NCBI RefSeq assembly: GCF_006980715.1
Contig: NZ_SBHN01000015.1
Location: forward strand, 46,271-110,270
Direction: 5' to 3'
Length of the DNA stretch: 64,000 nt
Source: Telmatospirillum sp. J64-1
Lineage (GTDB): Bacteria; Pseudomonadota; Alphaproteobacteria; Rhodospirillales; Magnetospirillaceae
Positions 16,326 through 23,571 of this stretch are shown here, in pieces. The notes under the pieces are model-generated. The model made no database searches and had not been told where the DNA came from. It saw only the letters and a program-made list of their open reading frames with translations. A program made the translations under genes and the position numbers. How positions within the stretch are numbered: position 1 is the first letter of the stretch; every line of letters begins with the position of its first letter.

Positions 16326-17012
16326 ATGGAATATCGGCTCCAGCGCATGGATGTGGGCCTGGTGGTCCTGGACGAGAGGCGCAATATCGTCTCGCTCAAT
16401 CCGGCCGCCTCGCGGCTGCTGGGCGGCGTGGAGAGCCGGATCGGCCGTCCGATCCAGGACCTGCATGGGCCGGGCAGCCGCGAGAAGGTGGAATTGCTGC
16501 TGGAGGCGGCCAAGCGTCCCGATGCCCCGCCCTCGGCCACCTCGATGATCGTCGCCTTGCCGGGGCGGATGGTGGTGGCCAAGGTGACCTCCCTGCCGTG
16601 GGATGGAAGGTCGGCCACGGTGCTGATGCTGTTCGACCTGGGAGAGGCGCCCGCCGGAGCGGCGGCTCCGGAAAAGGAGCCCTTGGTGAAACTGCCGGTG
16701 GCGACGCGGCATGGCGTGGCCCTGATCGACCCGCCCGACGTGGTCTACCTGCGCGCCGACGGCCATTATTCCACCGTCCATACCGCCGAGGGCGCCTTCC
16801 TGTGCAGCTTGCCTCTTTCCGAACTGGAACGGCGGCTGGACGGACGGCAATTCGTTCGCTCGCATCGAGGCTATATCGTCAATCTGGTCCATGCCCAGGC
16901 ATTGGAGAGGATCGGGGACCGGGCGGAATTCATCATGGCCGCCCCAGGGGCGCCGCGCGTTCCGGTCAGCCGGGGGCGGATCGAGGCATTGAAGAAGCGC
17001 CTGGCCTTCTGA
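16326..17012 (+). CDS. rcoM: PAS-LytTR regulator, RcoM-like CO sensor candidate
   Basis: This 228-residue protein has a PAS domain (about 1-95) and a LytTR DNA-binding domain (about 125-225; LRADGHYSTV, FVRSHRGYIVN, VPVSRGR). This is the layout of RcoM, the haem-based CO sensor of Paraburkholderia xenovorans. Aligned by eye, the RcoM haem ligands His74 and Met104 fall on His47 (QDLHGPGSREK) and Met74 (SMIVALPGR) here. The protein therefore probably binds haem and responds to CO. The next gene is cowN, whose family is known in Rhodospirillum rubrum to be CO-induced, which strengthens the call. Haem binding is inferred, not shown. Confidence 0.82.
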   Translation: MEYRLQRMDVGLVVLDERRNIVSLNPAASRLLGGVESRIGRPIQDLHGPGSREKVELLLEAAKRPDAPPSATSMIVALPGRMVVAKVTSLPWDGRSATVLMLFDLGEAPAGAAAPEKEPLVKLPVATRHGVALIDPPDVVYLRADGHYSTVHTAEGAFLCSLPLSELERRLDGRQFVRSHRGYIVNLVHAQALERIGDRAEFIMAAPGAPRVPVSRGRIEALKKRLAF

Positions 17013-17142
17013 CCCTCCGCAATTCGTGCATGCAGGCGGTGCTTCGCGCGCCGCAGCCGCCGCTCGGAGCGCGGTGGCTTGTCAGGGCGGGCGGTGTTGG
17101 CAATAGAGAGAGCTTCGCGTTCTTCTTGCCATAGGGCCTGCC

Positions 17143-17439
17143 ATGGATGTTCCCGCCACGACCGACCGTTACAAGACTTTCCAGGGCATCGATTGCGAGG
17201 GCAATTCCCGCCAGGTGATCGAGCGGGTGCTGATGCATATCAATGACCCGGCGAAGACGAACGCCTTCTGGGAAAGGTTCAAGCTTCGCCTGGCCGAGGC
17301 GGAAAAGCTGCATGCCCGCCGCGCCGATGAACTCTGCCTGGCCTGCTCGCACACCTATTACATCGAGGAATTGTTCGAAGAATACGAGGATGCGGTCGGC
17401 CTGGAATTGTTGCGCAAGCTTGAAGAAGAATGCTGCTGA
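17143..17439 (+). CDS. cowN: CowN, sustains nitrogen fixation in the presence of CO
   Basis: CowN is a small cytoplasmic protein that protects nitrogenase from inhibition by carbon monoxide. The 98-residue sequence shows the family ends: DRYKTFQGIDCEGN near the start and LFEEYEDAVGLELLRKL-EEECC (hyphen added) with the vicinal cysteine pair at the C terminus. The length is typical. It lies 130 bases after the RcoM-like regulator on the same strand, so CO control by that protein is likely. Nitrogenase genes are not in this window, but the gene implies that the organism can fix nitrogen. Confidence 0.9.
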   Translation: MDVPATTDRYKTFQGIDCEGNSRQVIERVLMHINDPAKTNAFWERFKLRLAEAEKLHARRADELCLACSHTYYIEELFEEYEDAVGLELLRKLEEECC

Positions 17440-17601
17440 ATTTCTGACCAGAATCGGCCTTTCCCGCCCTTCTGCTGTCTCCGGCAGGTAAGGCGCGAGG
17501 GAGACAGTGTTGAGCATCTTGAGAACTTTCCTCATCGAGCTGTGACTAACGGAAAGAGACTGTTGCGGAGAACCGCGCTACTTCCGGGAGATCACACGAA
17601 G

Positions 17602-18069
17602 ATGAGCGAGCGTTACAAGGCGTTGATCGAAGCCCTTTGCGTGCAAATGAACATCGGCAATGCCGCCGGCGTCTATGAGAGCGGCATTCTGGATGTCGAA
17701 GGGCAGAACATCTTTCTCGAGCTGAGTGAAGCGGACGGGACGGAAGAGGTCCTCGTCTATTCCGACCTTGGCGCCATCCCCCAGGAGAAGGCCGGAGAAA
17801 TCCACCGCAACCTGCTCGAGGCCAACCTGCTGTGGGCCGGTACCGGCGGTGGCACGCTCGGTCTTCATCCCGATACCGGCTCGGCTGTTCTGGCCTATCG
17901 CCTGCCCGTCGAGGGCGTGACCGGCGAGGCCTTGGCCGCCGTCATTAGCCAGTTCGCCCGTGTTTCCCAGTTCTGGCGCGATTTCATCGCCTCCGGCGGA
18001 GAAGGCGGCGGCGGTGGAGAGGGCGGGGCGCCCGATTTGCCCCAGGCCCCGAACATGGTGCGTGTCTAA
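17602..18069 (+). CDS. Type III secretion chaperone, CesT/Tir-chaperone family
   Basis: This is an acidic 155-residue protein of the class IB-like effector-chaperone fold. A helix-rich N terminus (ERYKALIEALCVQMNI) is followed by a beta sheet holding LDVEGQNIFLELSE and EEVLVYSDLGAIP, then the ANLLWAGTGGGTLGLHPDTG core and FARVSQFWRDFI. A Gly-rich acidic tail ends the protein. The ATG at 17602 gives the usual chaperone start; a longer in-frame opening adds 20 atypical residues. Only 24 bases separate it from the next gene, the usual chaperone-effector arrangement. No secretion apparatus gene is in the window. Confidence 0.82.
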   Translation: MSERYKALIEALCVQMNIGNAAGVYESGILDVEGQNIFLELSEADGTEEVLVYSDLGAIPQEKAGEIHRNLLEANLLWAGTGGGTLGLHPDTGSAVLAYRLPVEGVTGEALAAVISQFARVSQFWRDFIASGGEGGGGGEGGAPDLPQAPNMVRV

Positions 18070-18093
18070 TCCGGGCGGAAAGGGAGTCGAGCC

Positions 18094-19482
18094 ATGGTGA
18101 ATATAAACGCCAATGTCGGCGTGACGACGCCGTTGCTGGGGAATCATGCGGGGGTGCAGGGCGGCGAGGTCCAGCCCCAGCAACAAGACAATGCCGGCGG
18201 AGTCCGCACTGGCATCCGGCAGCAGGTGGAAAGCCTGCGCCAGCGCTTCGTCGATACGTTCCAGCGCATCACGCATACCGGCAATCACACCGCCGACAAA
18301 GTGTTCGCGCGCCAGAACCCCTATGTTGCCGCCCTTGCCGTACCGCCGCAGGCGGGCGAGAACGGCTTTACCGATAACGGTATTCTCGCGCGCCATGGCC
18401 AGGCGATCGAGCAGAAGCTGCAGAATTACTGCGAAGCCATCGGCACCAAGGTCACGCCGCAGGAATTGCGCGCCCTGATCAATACCGGGGAACATCTGGT
18501 CAATGCCATCACGCGCGGCGACGTCGAGGGCGGCACGGTCCATATCAACGTCAACGGCCAGGATTACGATATCCCCAGCAGCCTTCATACCACCCGCGCC
18601 ATCAGCTGGTACCTGACGGCCAAGACGGCGGAGCTGGAGATCCTCGATGGCGGCGACCACATGGTCACCAGCGGCTCGCTGGTGATGAAGGACGAGGGCA
18701 ACCGTCTCTACGATTTCCTGAACGCCAACCCGACCTCCTATGGCCGCATCTCGACCCATTTCAACGAGCGTAGCGCCAGCGGCAGCGCTTCCTTCGGCAA
18801 TGTCGGCTTCTCGGGCTTGTTCGGCAACAAGCCGGTCCAGCGCGGGATCGAGGATTTCGGAAACCGGCTGCCCTCGGGCAAGGGGGCGGTGCTGTTCGAC
18901 AAGATGCAGAACGAACAGATTTTCATGAAGTTCGAGCATGGCGGCATGCCCAAGATCTTCCGCATGACCGGCGAGGCCCACCATACCACCGGTCAGAAGA
19001 TCGCCAATGCCTTCCGCAGCCTCGGGCGTTGCTTGGAGCACTCGCTGAGCTTCATCACCTCGCGCTTCAACACCTCGGCGGTCGGCTTCGGCATGCATCG
19101 CGAGCATGTGCACAAGGATGCGACGCGCGATGCCGTCTGGGACCCCTTCGTCAAGCTGACGAAAATGATGGAGCCCCATAACCCGGCCGTGAACCAGCTG
19201 GAGGATGTGGTGAACCAGGCCAAGAAATACGGCACCGACTACATCGACCAATTCCTGGGAAGCATGCAGGGCTACAAACCGGTGCCGGGCAAGGAGGAGG
19301 AATTCGAGCAGACGCTGGCGGCGCTGAAGGACTCGATCAGCCGGTTCAAGGACGAGCAGGGGCCGAATTTCGGCGTCGAGCGCAAGGGGATGGAGACGCA
19401 TATCTCGCTGGAAACCTATCCCAGCGAATTGTTCACCGACGACGCAAACCCCGAGCCGCTTTACACCATCCGGCTCGACTGA
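18094..19482 (+). CDS. Putative secreted effector paired with the upstream chaperone
   Basis: This 462-residue protein has no Sec or Tat signal peptide. The first ~45 residues are polar, Gln/Gly/Asn-rich and probably disordered, as expected for a type III secretion signal and chaperone-binding region. The remainder is globular, with Asn- and His-rich stretches (for example AHHTTGQKIANAFRSLGRCL and FGMHREHVHKD). I cannot assign an enzymatic family. AGGGAG lies upstream of the ATG, and a strong hairpin follows the stop. The effector role is inferred from the 24-base spacing to a CesT-type chaperone and from composition. An alternative is a cytoplasmic protein with its own dedicated chaperone. 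Confidence 0.72.
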   Translation: MVNINANVGVTTPLLGNHAGVQGGEVQPQQQDNAGGVRTGIRQQVESLRQRFVDTFQRITHTGNHTADKVFARQNPYVAALAVPPQAGENGFTDNGILARHGQAIEQKLQNYCEAIGTKVTPQELRALINTGEHLVNAITRGDVEGGTVHINVNGQDYDIPSSLHTTRAISWYLTAKTAELEILDGGDHMVTSGSLVMKDEGNRLYDFLNANPTSYGRISTHFNERSASGSASFGNVGFSGLFGNKPVQRGIEDFGNRLPSGKGAVLFDKMQNEQIFMKFEHGGMPKIFRMTGEAHHTTGQKIANAFRSLGRCLEHSLSFITSRFNTSAVGFGMHREHVHKDATRDAVWDPFVKLTKMMEPHNPAVNQLEDVVNQAKKYGTDYIDQFLGSMQGYKPVPGKEEEFEQTLAALKDSISRFKDEQGPNFGVERKGMETHISLETYPSELFTDDANPEPLYTIRLD

Positions 19483-19490
19483 CAAGACTG

Positions 19491-19550
19491 GGCCAGCCGC
19501 CCCGGCTTCCTTCCGAGGGAAAACGGGGGCAGGGCGGCTGGCCGCTTTCT
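19491..19550 (+). terminator. Terminator hairpin after the putative effector gene
   Basis: A 12-bp perfect stem (19491-19502 with 19532-19543) follows the stop by 8 bases, with a pyrimidine-rich, T-containing tail. Confidence 0.7.
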
Positions 19551-19563
19551 TGCCTGAAAAAGA

Positions 19564-19626
19564 AATCCCGCCAGGAGCAAAAACCGGATGAAGGCTTCCG
19601 GTGCATTTGCTTCGGCGGGATTTTTT
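19564..19626. terminator. Terminator serving tRNA-Leu (bidirectional)
   Basis: AATCCCGCC (19564-19572) pairs with GGCGGGATT (19614-19622). T runs follow on the plus strand and, as an A-rich flank, on the minus strand. It lies immediately beyond the 3' end of the minus-strand tRNA. Confidence 0.75.
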
Positions 19627-19711
19627 GGTGGGCGCGGCGGGACTTGAACCCGCAAGTCATCAAAGACGCTCGATTTTAAGTCGAGTGCGTTTACCATTTC
19701 GCCACGCGCCC
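19626..19711 (-). tRNA. tRNA-Leu (anticodon UAA)
   Basis: The gene is 86 nt including an encoded CCA. On the minus strand the acceptor starts GGGCGCG and pairs with the 3' end before A-CCA. The T arm holds GGTTCAAGTCC, and the anticodon loop reads CTTAAAA, giving UAA. A long variable arm between the anticodon and T arms is as expected for leucine tRNA. Confidence 0.96.
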
Positions 19712-19812
19712 GGTCCCTTGGGTCATGCTCCCGATCCGTGATCGAGAGGGCAGACTTTAACGCGACAGACTCGCCGAAGTCCATACCGCAGCGCAAGGTG
19801 ATCGTTGCGGGA

Positions 19813-21447
19813 TCAATGAGCGGGAGGCGGGCCGAGCAGTGCCGTCAGGCCGGTGGCCAGGGTTCCGCGCCAGTGCAGATAGTCGTGGCCGCTGGCATAT
19901 TCCCGGTGCTGGACGTCATAGCCCTTGGCGCGCAGCACGTTCCGCAGATGCCGGGTGGCCTCCAGGATGCCGCCCCGCATGCCGCGAGTCTCGAAGAGTC
20001 CAGCTTCCAGGTAGAACCTGACGGGCTTCTTCGGCGCGGCCGCGAATTGCCGCGTCAGCCATTCCGGTTCGCCTTCTTCTCCCACTGCGTCGGGCGCCCA
20101 CCAGAACGAGCCCGACTGGCTGTAGACATTGCCGAACCATTCCGGATGGTGGAAACCGGCATGGGCGGCGGCAAGCCCGCCATAGCTGGACCCTGCGATC
20201 ACCGTCCGGCCTGCCTCGGCGGAGAGCCCCTGTTCCCGCGCCCAGGGCATCAGTTCCTCCGCCAGGAAGCGCAGGAATGCGGGATTGGGCGGCAGTTCGG
20301 CCGAGCGGGCGGCGTTGCTGGGATTGCCGATCAGGATCGCCGCCGTGGGAGGAAGCCGTCCCGCCGCGATCAGATTGTCCAGGATCACCGGCGTCGGCAC
20401 CTCCTCGACATAGCGTTCGCCGTCGAAGGCCACCAGCAGGGCATTGCCCGGGGCGCCCGGCTGCCAGCCCGGTGGGCGGTAGAGGTGGATGTCGCGGCTG
20501 TTGCCGAGAATGTTGCTGGCGAAACGGAGCGTTTCCACCTGGCCGGCCGGGACGTCCGGGCGGGGGGCGATCCAGGGCTGAGCGGGGGCGCCGGGCAGTT
20601 CCAGCACGGAACTGCCGTGGAAGCGGTCCACCGGATCGGCGGGGAAACTGTGCCGGTTGAAGGGGTCGCGCTGCGCCGTCGCCAGGATCGCCCGGCGGCG
20701 TTGCGTCGCCGGGGCGTTCAACTCGGGCACGTCCGGGGCCAGCCGGTAGCCCAGCCGCGTATCGCGGGGAAGGCGATAGCTGCGATACCAGATGTCGGAG
20801 CGGCCAAGGCGGTGCAGCCCGTCATGTTCCCCCGTGGGCGCGCCGAACAGGCGGACGGAGTGTTCGGCCCCGCGCCACAGGAAGGTGACGAGAAGCTGGT
20901 CCTCGGCCAAGGGCGGCTCCACCCCCTCGGCTTCGACGAGCGGGGTGCCCAGGCTTTCGATATTCCGCCAGAAGCTGCTGCTGTCGCCGCCCTCGGTCAG
21001 ACGCTCCGTCATGGCGCGCAGGATGGGGCTTTCGATGCTTGCGGGGGGCGGGGCGACCTGATCGGCGAGCGGGACGACCTGGGCGATCCGCAGCCTGTAT
21101 TCGCCCGGTTCCACCGCCTGGACCTCCAGGGCATAGGGCGGATGATCGCCGACGACGAACATGAAATCCTGCCGCTCGCCGCGGCCATGGGCCAGGACCC
21201 GGAGCGCCTCGCCCGATGCGTCGCGCAGGATCAGGCGCTTGCCCGTCCCTTCAAGGCTGCCCTGAACGAAGGCTCCCTTTTCGGCATCGAGCCGGTGGGT
21301 CCGGCTTTGCCCGGAGTCCAGGCTTCCCTCGCTGTGTCCGCCCGCAGGTAACAGGGGCGAGACGGCCGCGATTTCCGAAGCGGATGCCGTCGTGGCGGCC
21401 AGAAGAAGGGTCCAGCACAGAAGAAAGCGCAGGCAGGCAGGAAACAT
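19813..21447 (-). CDS. Enterochelin esterase-like (Fes/IroE-type) exported esterase
   Basis: The protein probably hydrolyses ferric siderophore esters to release iron. From the ATG at 21447 it has 544 residues with a signal peptide (FLLCWTLLLAATTASA), an N-terminal beta domain and a C-terminal alpha/beta hydrolase of the esterase D type. The nucleophile motif is GSSYGG (AGSSYGGLAAAHAGF), with ASGHDYLHWR carrying the likely catalytic His near the end. The longer TTG-started frame is less likely. A Fur-like box lies about 60 bases upstream, consistent with iron control. The signal peptide suggests periplasmic action, unlike cytoplasmic E. coli Fes. Confidence 0.88.
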   Translation of the reverse strand: MFPACLRFLLCWTLLLAATTASASEIAAVSPLLPAGGHSEGSLDSGQSRTHRLDAEKGAFVQGSLEGTGKRLILRDASGEALRVLAHGRGERQDFMFVVGDHPPYALEVQAVEPGEYRLRIAQVVPLADQVAPPPASIESPILRAMTERLTEGGDSSSFWRNIESLGTPLVEAEGVEPPLAEDQLLVTFLWRGAEHSVRLFGAPTGEHDGLHRLGRSDIWYRSYRLPRDTRLGYRLAPDVPELNAPATQRRRAILATAQRDPFNRHSFPADPVDRFHGSSVLELPGAPAQPWIAPRPDVPAGQVETLRFASNILGNSRDIHLYRPPGWQPGAPGNALLVAFDGERYVEEVPTPVILDNLIAAGRLPPTAAILIGNPSNAARSAELPPNPAFLRFLAEELMPWAREQGLSAEAGRTVIAGSSYGGLAAAHAGFHHPEWFGNVYSQSGSFWWAPDAVGEEGEPEWLTRQFAAAPKKPVRFYLEAGLFETRGMRGGILEATRHLRNVLRAKGYDVQHREYASGHDYLHWRGTLATGLTALLGPPPAH

Positions 21448-21508
21448 GAACCGCAACCGTGAGAGGTGGAGTGGAAAGGGGGCTACCCTAACCATCGCGG
21501 CTGTTTCA

Positions 21509-21529
21509 TGCAACCGATTCTCATTTGCA
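21509..21529 (-). promoter_or_regulatory. Fur/Irr-like box upstream of the esterase
   Basis: A 21-base imperfect palindrome, read on the minus strand as TGCAAATGAGAAT followed by CGGTTGCA. TGCAA/TTGCA half-sites flank an ATGAGAAT core typical of iron boxes in alphaproteobacteria. Confidence 0.55.
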
Positions 21530-21562
21530 TGAAAGCGGGTCCGTGCGGAGCCGGAAGGGAGG

Positions 21563-21805
21563 TCAGTACTCGTCCTTGCCCTGGCTCATGATGCCGACAC
21601 CCATACCGACGCTGCCGAAGGTGACGAACAGGCCGAAGAACAGCAGGCCGATGACCAGGAAGGGATTGTCGCTGCGCAGCGCCAGGCTGCGGATCTGGGC
21701 GATGTCGTAATAGAGCAGGGCCAAGCCGAAGATCAGGCCGCCGGTCAAGCCATAGGCCAGGTGCTTCAGCAGGAAGATCAGCATGGTCTTCTCGTGACGC
21801 TGCAT
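21563..21805 (-). CDS. Small two-helix membrane protein
   Basis: This 80-residue protein has two strong hydrophobic segments (about residues 8-31 and 48-74) and a short charged tail (MSQGKDEY). The ATG at 21805 has GAGGAG just upstream. It starts 8 bases after the cinA-like gene and is probably the last gene of the argJ-GNAT/NUDIX-cinA-like operon. No family name is recognised. Confidence 0.8.
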   Translation of the reverse strand: MQRHEKTMLIFLLKHLAYGLTGGLIFGLALLYYDIAQIRSLALRSDNPFLVIGLLFFGLFVTFGSVGMGVGIMSQGKDEY

Positions 21806-21812
21806 CTTCTCC

Positions 21813-22586
21813 TCAGCCTTCGCCGTCTTCCCAATCGGCACCCAGGTCCTGCGCCAGCTGGCGGACCTCTTCGGCGGCCTCGGCAAGCAAGGCGGCATCG
21901 GCGCAGCGCAGGACGATCGCCGCGCCCAGCCGGTCTTCGCGGATGAAGGGATAGCTGCCGATCTCGACGCGGGGGAAGCGCGACTGGATCTCGGCCAGGC
22001 CGGCGGCCAGCGTGCCTTCCGGCGTCCAGACCGTGACGGTCTGGGACAGCATCTTCTTGCCGCCCACCAATTGCGGACGCAGGAAATCGTACATCGCCTG
22101 CATGATGCGCGGCACGCCCGCCAGCACGAAGACATTGCCGATGCGGTAGCCGGGAGCGGCGCTGATGGGATTGTCCACCAGTTCCGCTCCGGCGGGGATG
22201 CGGGCCATGCGCAGGCGCATGTCGTTGATGCCGCCGCTGGCGCGCTGTTCGGCGCTCTTGTAATAGGCTTCCAGGCGGCGCACCGCTTCCGGGTTCAGCT
22301 CCAGTTCGACGTCGAAGGCCTGGGCGACGGCTTCCGAGGTGATGTCGTCATGGGTGGGGCCGATGCCGCCGGTGGTGAAGACGTAGGAATGGCGGGCGCG
22401 CAATTCGTTCAGCGCGGCGATGATCACGCCGTGGTCGTCGGGAATGATGCGCACTTCCGCCAGGCGGACGCCGTCGTCGTTCAGCGCCGCGGCCAGGAAT
22501 TGCACATTGGCGTCGCGGGTGCGGCCCGACAGGATTTCATTGCCGATCACCAGGATCGCGGCGGTGACCTCGCTTTCGCGCTTCAT
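21813..22586 (-). CDS. CinA-like MoCF-domain protein (competence/damage-inducible A family)
   Basis: This 257-residue protein of the molybdopterin-binding (MoCF) fold begins with AAILVIGNEILSGRTRDANV and continues with FTTGGIGPTHDDIT, the pyrophosphate-binding GGxGPTxDD loop. It has only the N-terminal CinA domain; the C-terminal nicotinamide-nucleotide amidase domain is absent. This domain in longer CinA proteins hydrolyses ADP-ribose-type compounds, so the role here is probably nucleotide or cofactor salvage or repair. The ATG overlaps the stop of the upstream GNAT-NUDIX gene by 4 bases (ATGA), indicating translational coupling. Confidence 0.9.
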   Translation of the reverse strand: MKRESEVTAAILVIGNEILSGRTRDANVQFLAAALNDDGVRLAEVRIIPDDHGVIIAALNELRARHSYVFTTGGIGPTHDDITSEAVAQAFDVELELNPEAVRRLEAYYKSAEQRASGGINDMRLRMARIPAGAELVDNPISAAPGYRIGNVFVLAGVPRIMQAMYDFLRPQLVGGKKMLSQTVTVWTPEGTLAAGLAEIQSRFPRVEIGSYPFIREDRLGAAIVLRCADAALLAEAAEEVRQLAQDLGADWEDGEG

Positions 22587-23557
22587 AGCCAGTCCCTCAA
22601 GATGGCCACCAGCGGGATGTCGGCCGGCGGCATGGGTAGGGCTGCCATCTGGTTGGGGCGGACCCAGCGCAAGGTCTGCCCCTCGCGCGCGGCGGCCTCG
22701 CCCTTCCAGATACGGCAGACATAGAGCGGCATCAACAGGTGGAAGGTATCGTAGTCGTGGGAGGCGAAGGCCAGCGGCGCAAGGCAGCTTTCGCTGGTGT
22801 CGATGCCCAGTTCCTCGCGCAATTCCCGCACCAGGGCTTCCTCGGGCGTCTCGCCGGGATCGATCTTGCCGCCGGGGAATTCCCAAAGGCCCGCCAGCGA
22901 CTTGCCCGGCGGACGCTGGGCCAGCAGCACGCGGCCTTCGGCATCGACCAGGGCGCAGGCGGCGACCAAAACATGGGGCTTCGCCCCTTGCGCGGCCAGC
23001 CAGTCTTGGCGGGACAGGGACAGCTTGCGCATCATGGCGCTGCGGTTGCGCGCCGGCAGGTCGGCCAGTTCCTCGCTTTCGAAGCGCAGGCCCAGCTTTT
23101 CCAGCACCCGGGCAGAACGGGTGTTCTCGGCCAGGACACTGGCCCAGACGCGGTCCAGCTCCAGGTTGCGGAAGGCCAGGCGCAGTATGCGGCGTGCCGC
23201 CTCGGTGGCGTAGTTCTGGCCCCAGCAGGACTGGCCGACCCAATAGCCGAGTTCGGCGCTCTTGCCGTCGATGATCAGTCCCACGCAGCCGATGACCGCC
23301 TTGTCGGTCAGGCGTTCCATCGCCAGCACCACGGCCCGCCCGGCCTCCTGCTCGATGGCGACCTCGGCGATGAAGCCTTCGGCGGCGGAGAGGGGATAGG
23401 GATGGGGAATGTCCGAGGTGGTGGCGGCTACCGTTCCGTCGGCCAGCAGGGCGGTCAGCCGGGGCGCATCCTCGGGCCGCAGGGGGCGCAGGCGCAGCCG
23501 CCCGGTGTCGAGGATCTGGCCGCGCCAGCCGCGTGAGGCGGCGGCGCAGCCCATCAT
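22583..23557 (-). CDS. GNAT acetyltransferase fused to a MutT-type NUDIX hydrolase
   Basis: This is a 324-residue two-domain protein. Residues about 15-180 form a RimJ/RimL-type N-acetyltransferase (RLRLRPLRPEDAPRL, GYWVGQSCWGQNYATEAAR, and NTRSARVLEKLGLRF for acetyl-CoA binding). Residues about 195-324 form a MutT-like NTP pyrophosphohydrolase with the NUDIX box GG-KIDPGETPEEALVREL-REELGI (hyphens added) at 229-252. MutT homologues remove oxidised nucleotides such as 8-oxo-dGTP. The start is uncertain between ATG 23557 and a GTG at 23575 that overlaps the argJ stop. The fusion is known from related alphaproteobacteria. What joins the two activities is unknown. Confidence 0.9.
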   Translation of the reverse strand: MMGCAAASRGWRGQILDTGRLRLRPLRPEDAPRLTALLADGTVAATTSDIPHPYPLSAAEGFIAEVAIEQEAGRAVVLAMERLTDKAVIGCVGLIIDGKSAELGYWVGQSCWGQNYATEAARRILRLAFRNLELDRVWASVLAENTRSARVLEKLGLRFESEELADLPARNRSAMMRKLSLSRQDWLAAQGAKPHVLVAACALVDAEGRVLLAQRPPGKSLAGLWEFPGGKIDPGETPEEALVRELREELGIDTSESCLAPLAFASHDYDTFHLLMPLYVCRIWKGEAAAREGQTLRWVRPNQMAALPMPPADIPLVAILRDWL

Positions 23558-23571
23558 GTCGCTCTCGCCGC

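Noticed and set aside
17096..17115. TGGC...GC sequence before cowN as a sigma-54 promoter
   Set aside because: The GG to GC distance is 11 bases rather than 10, and the -12 element does not match.
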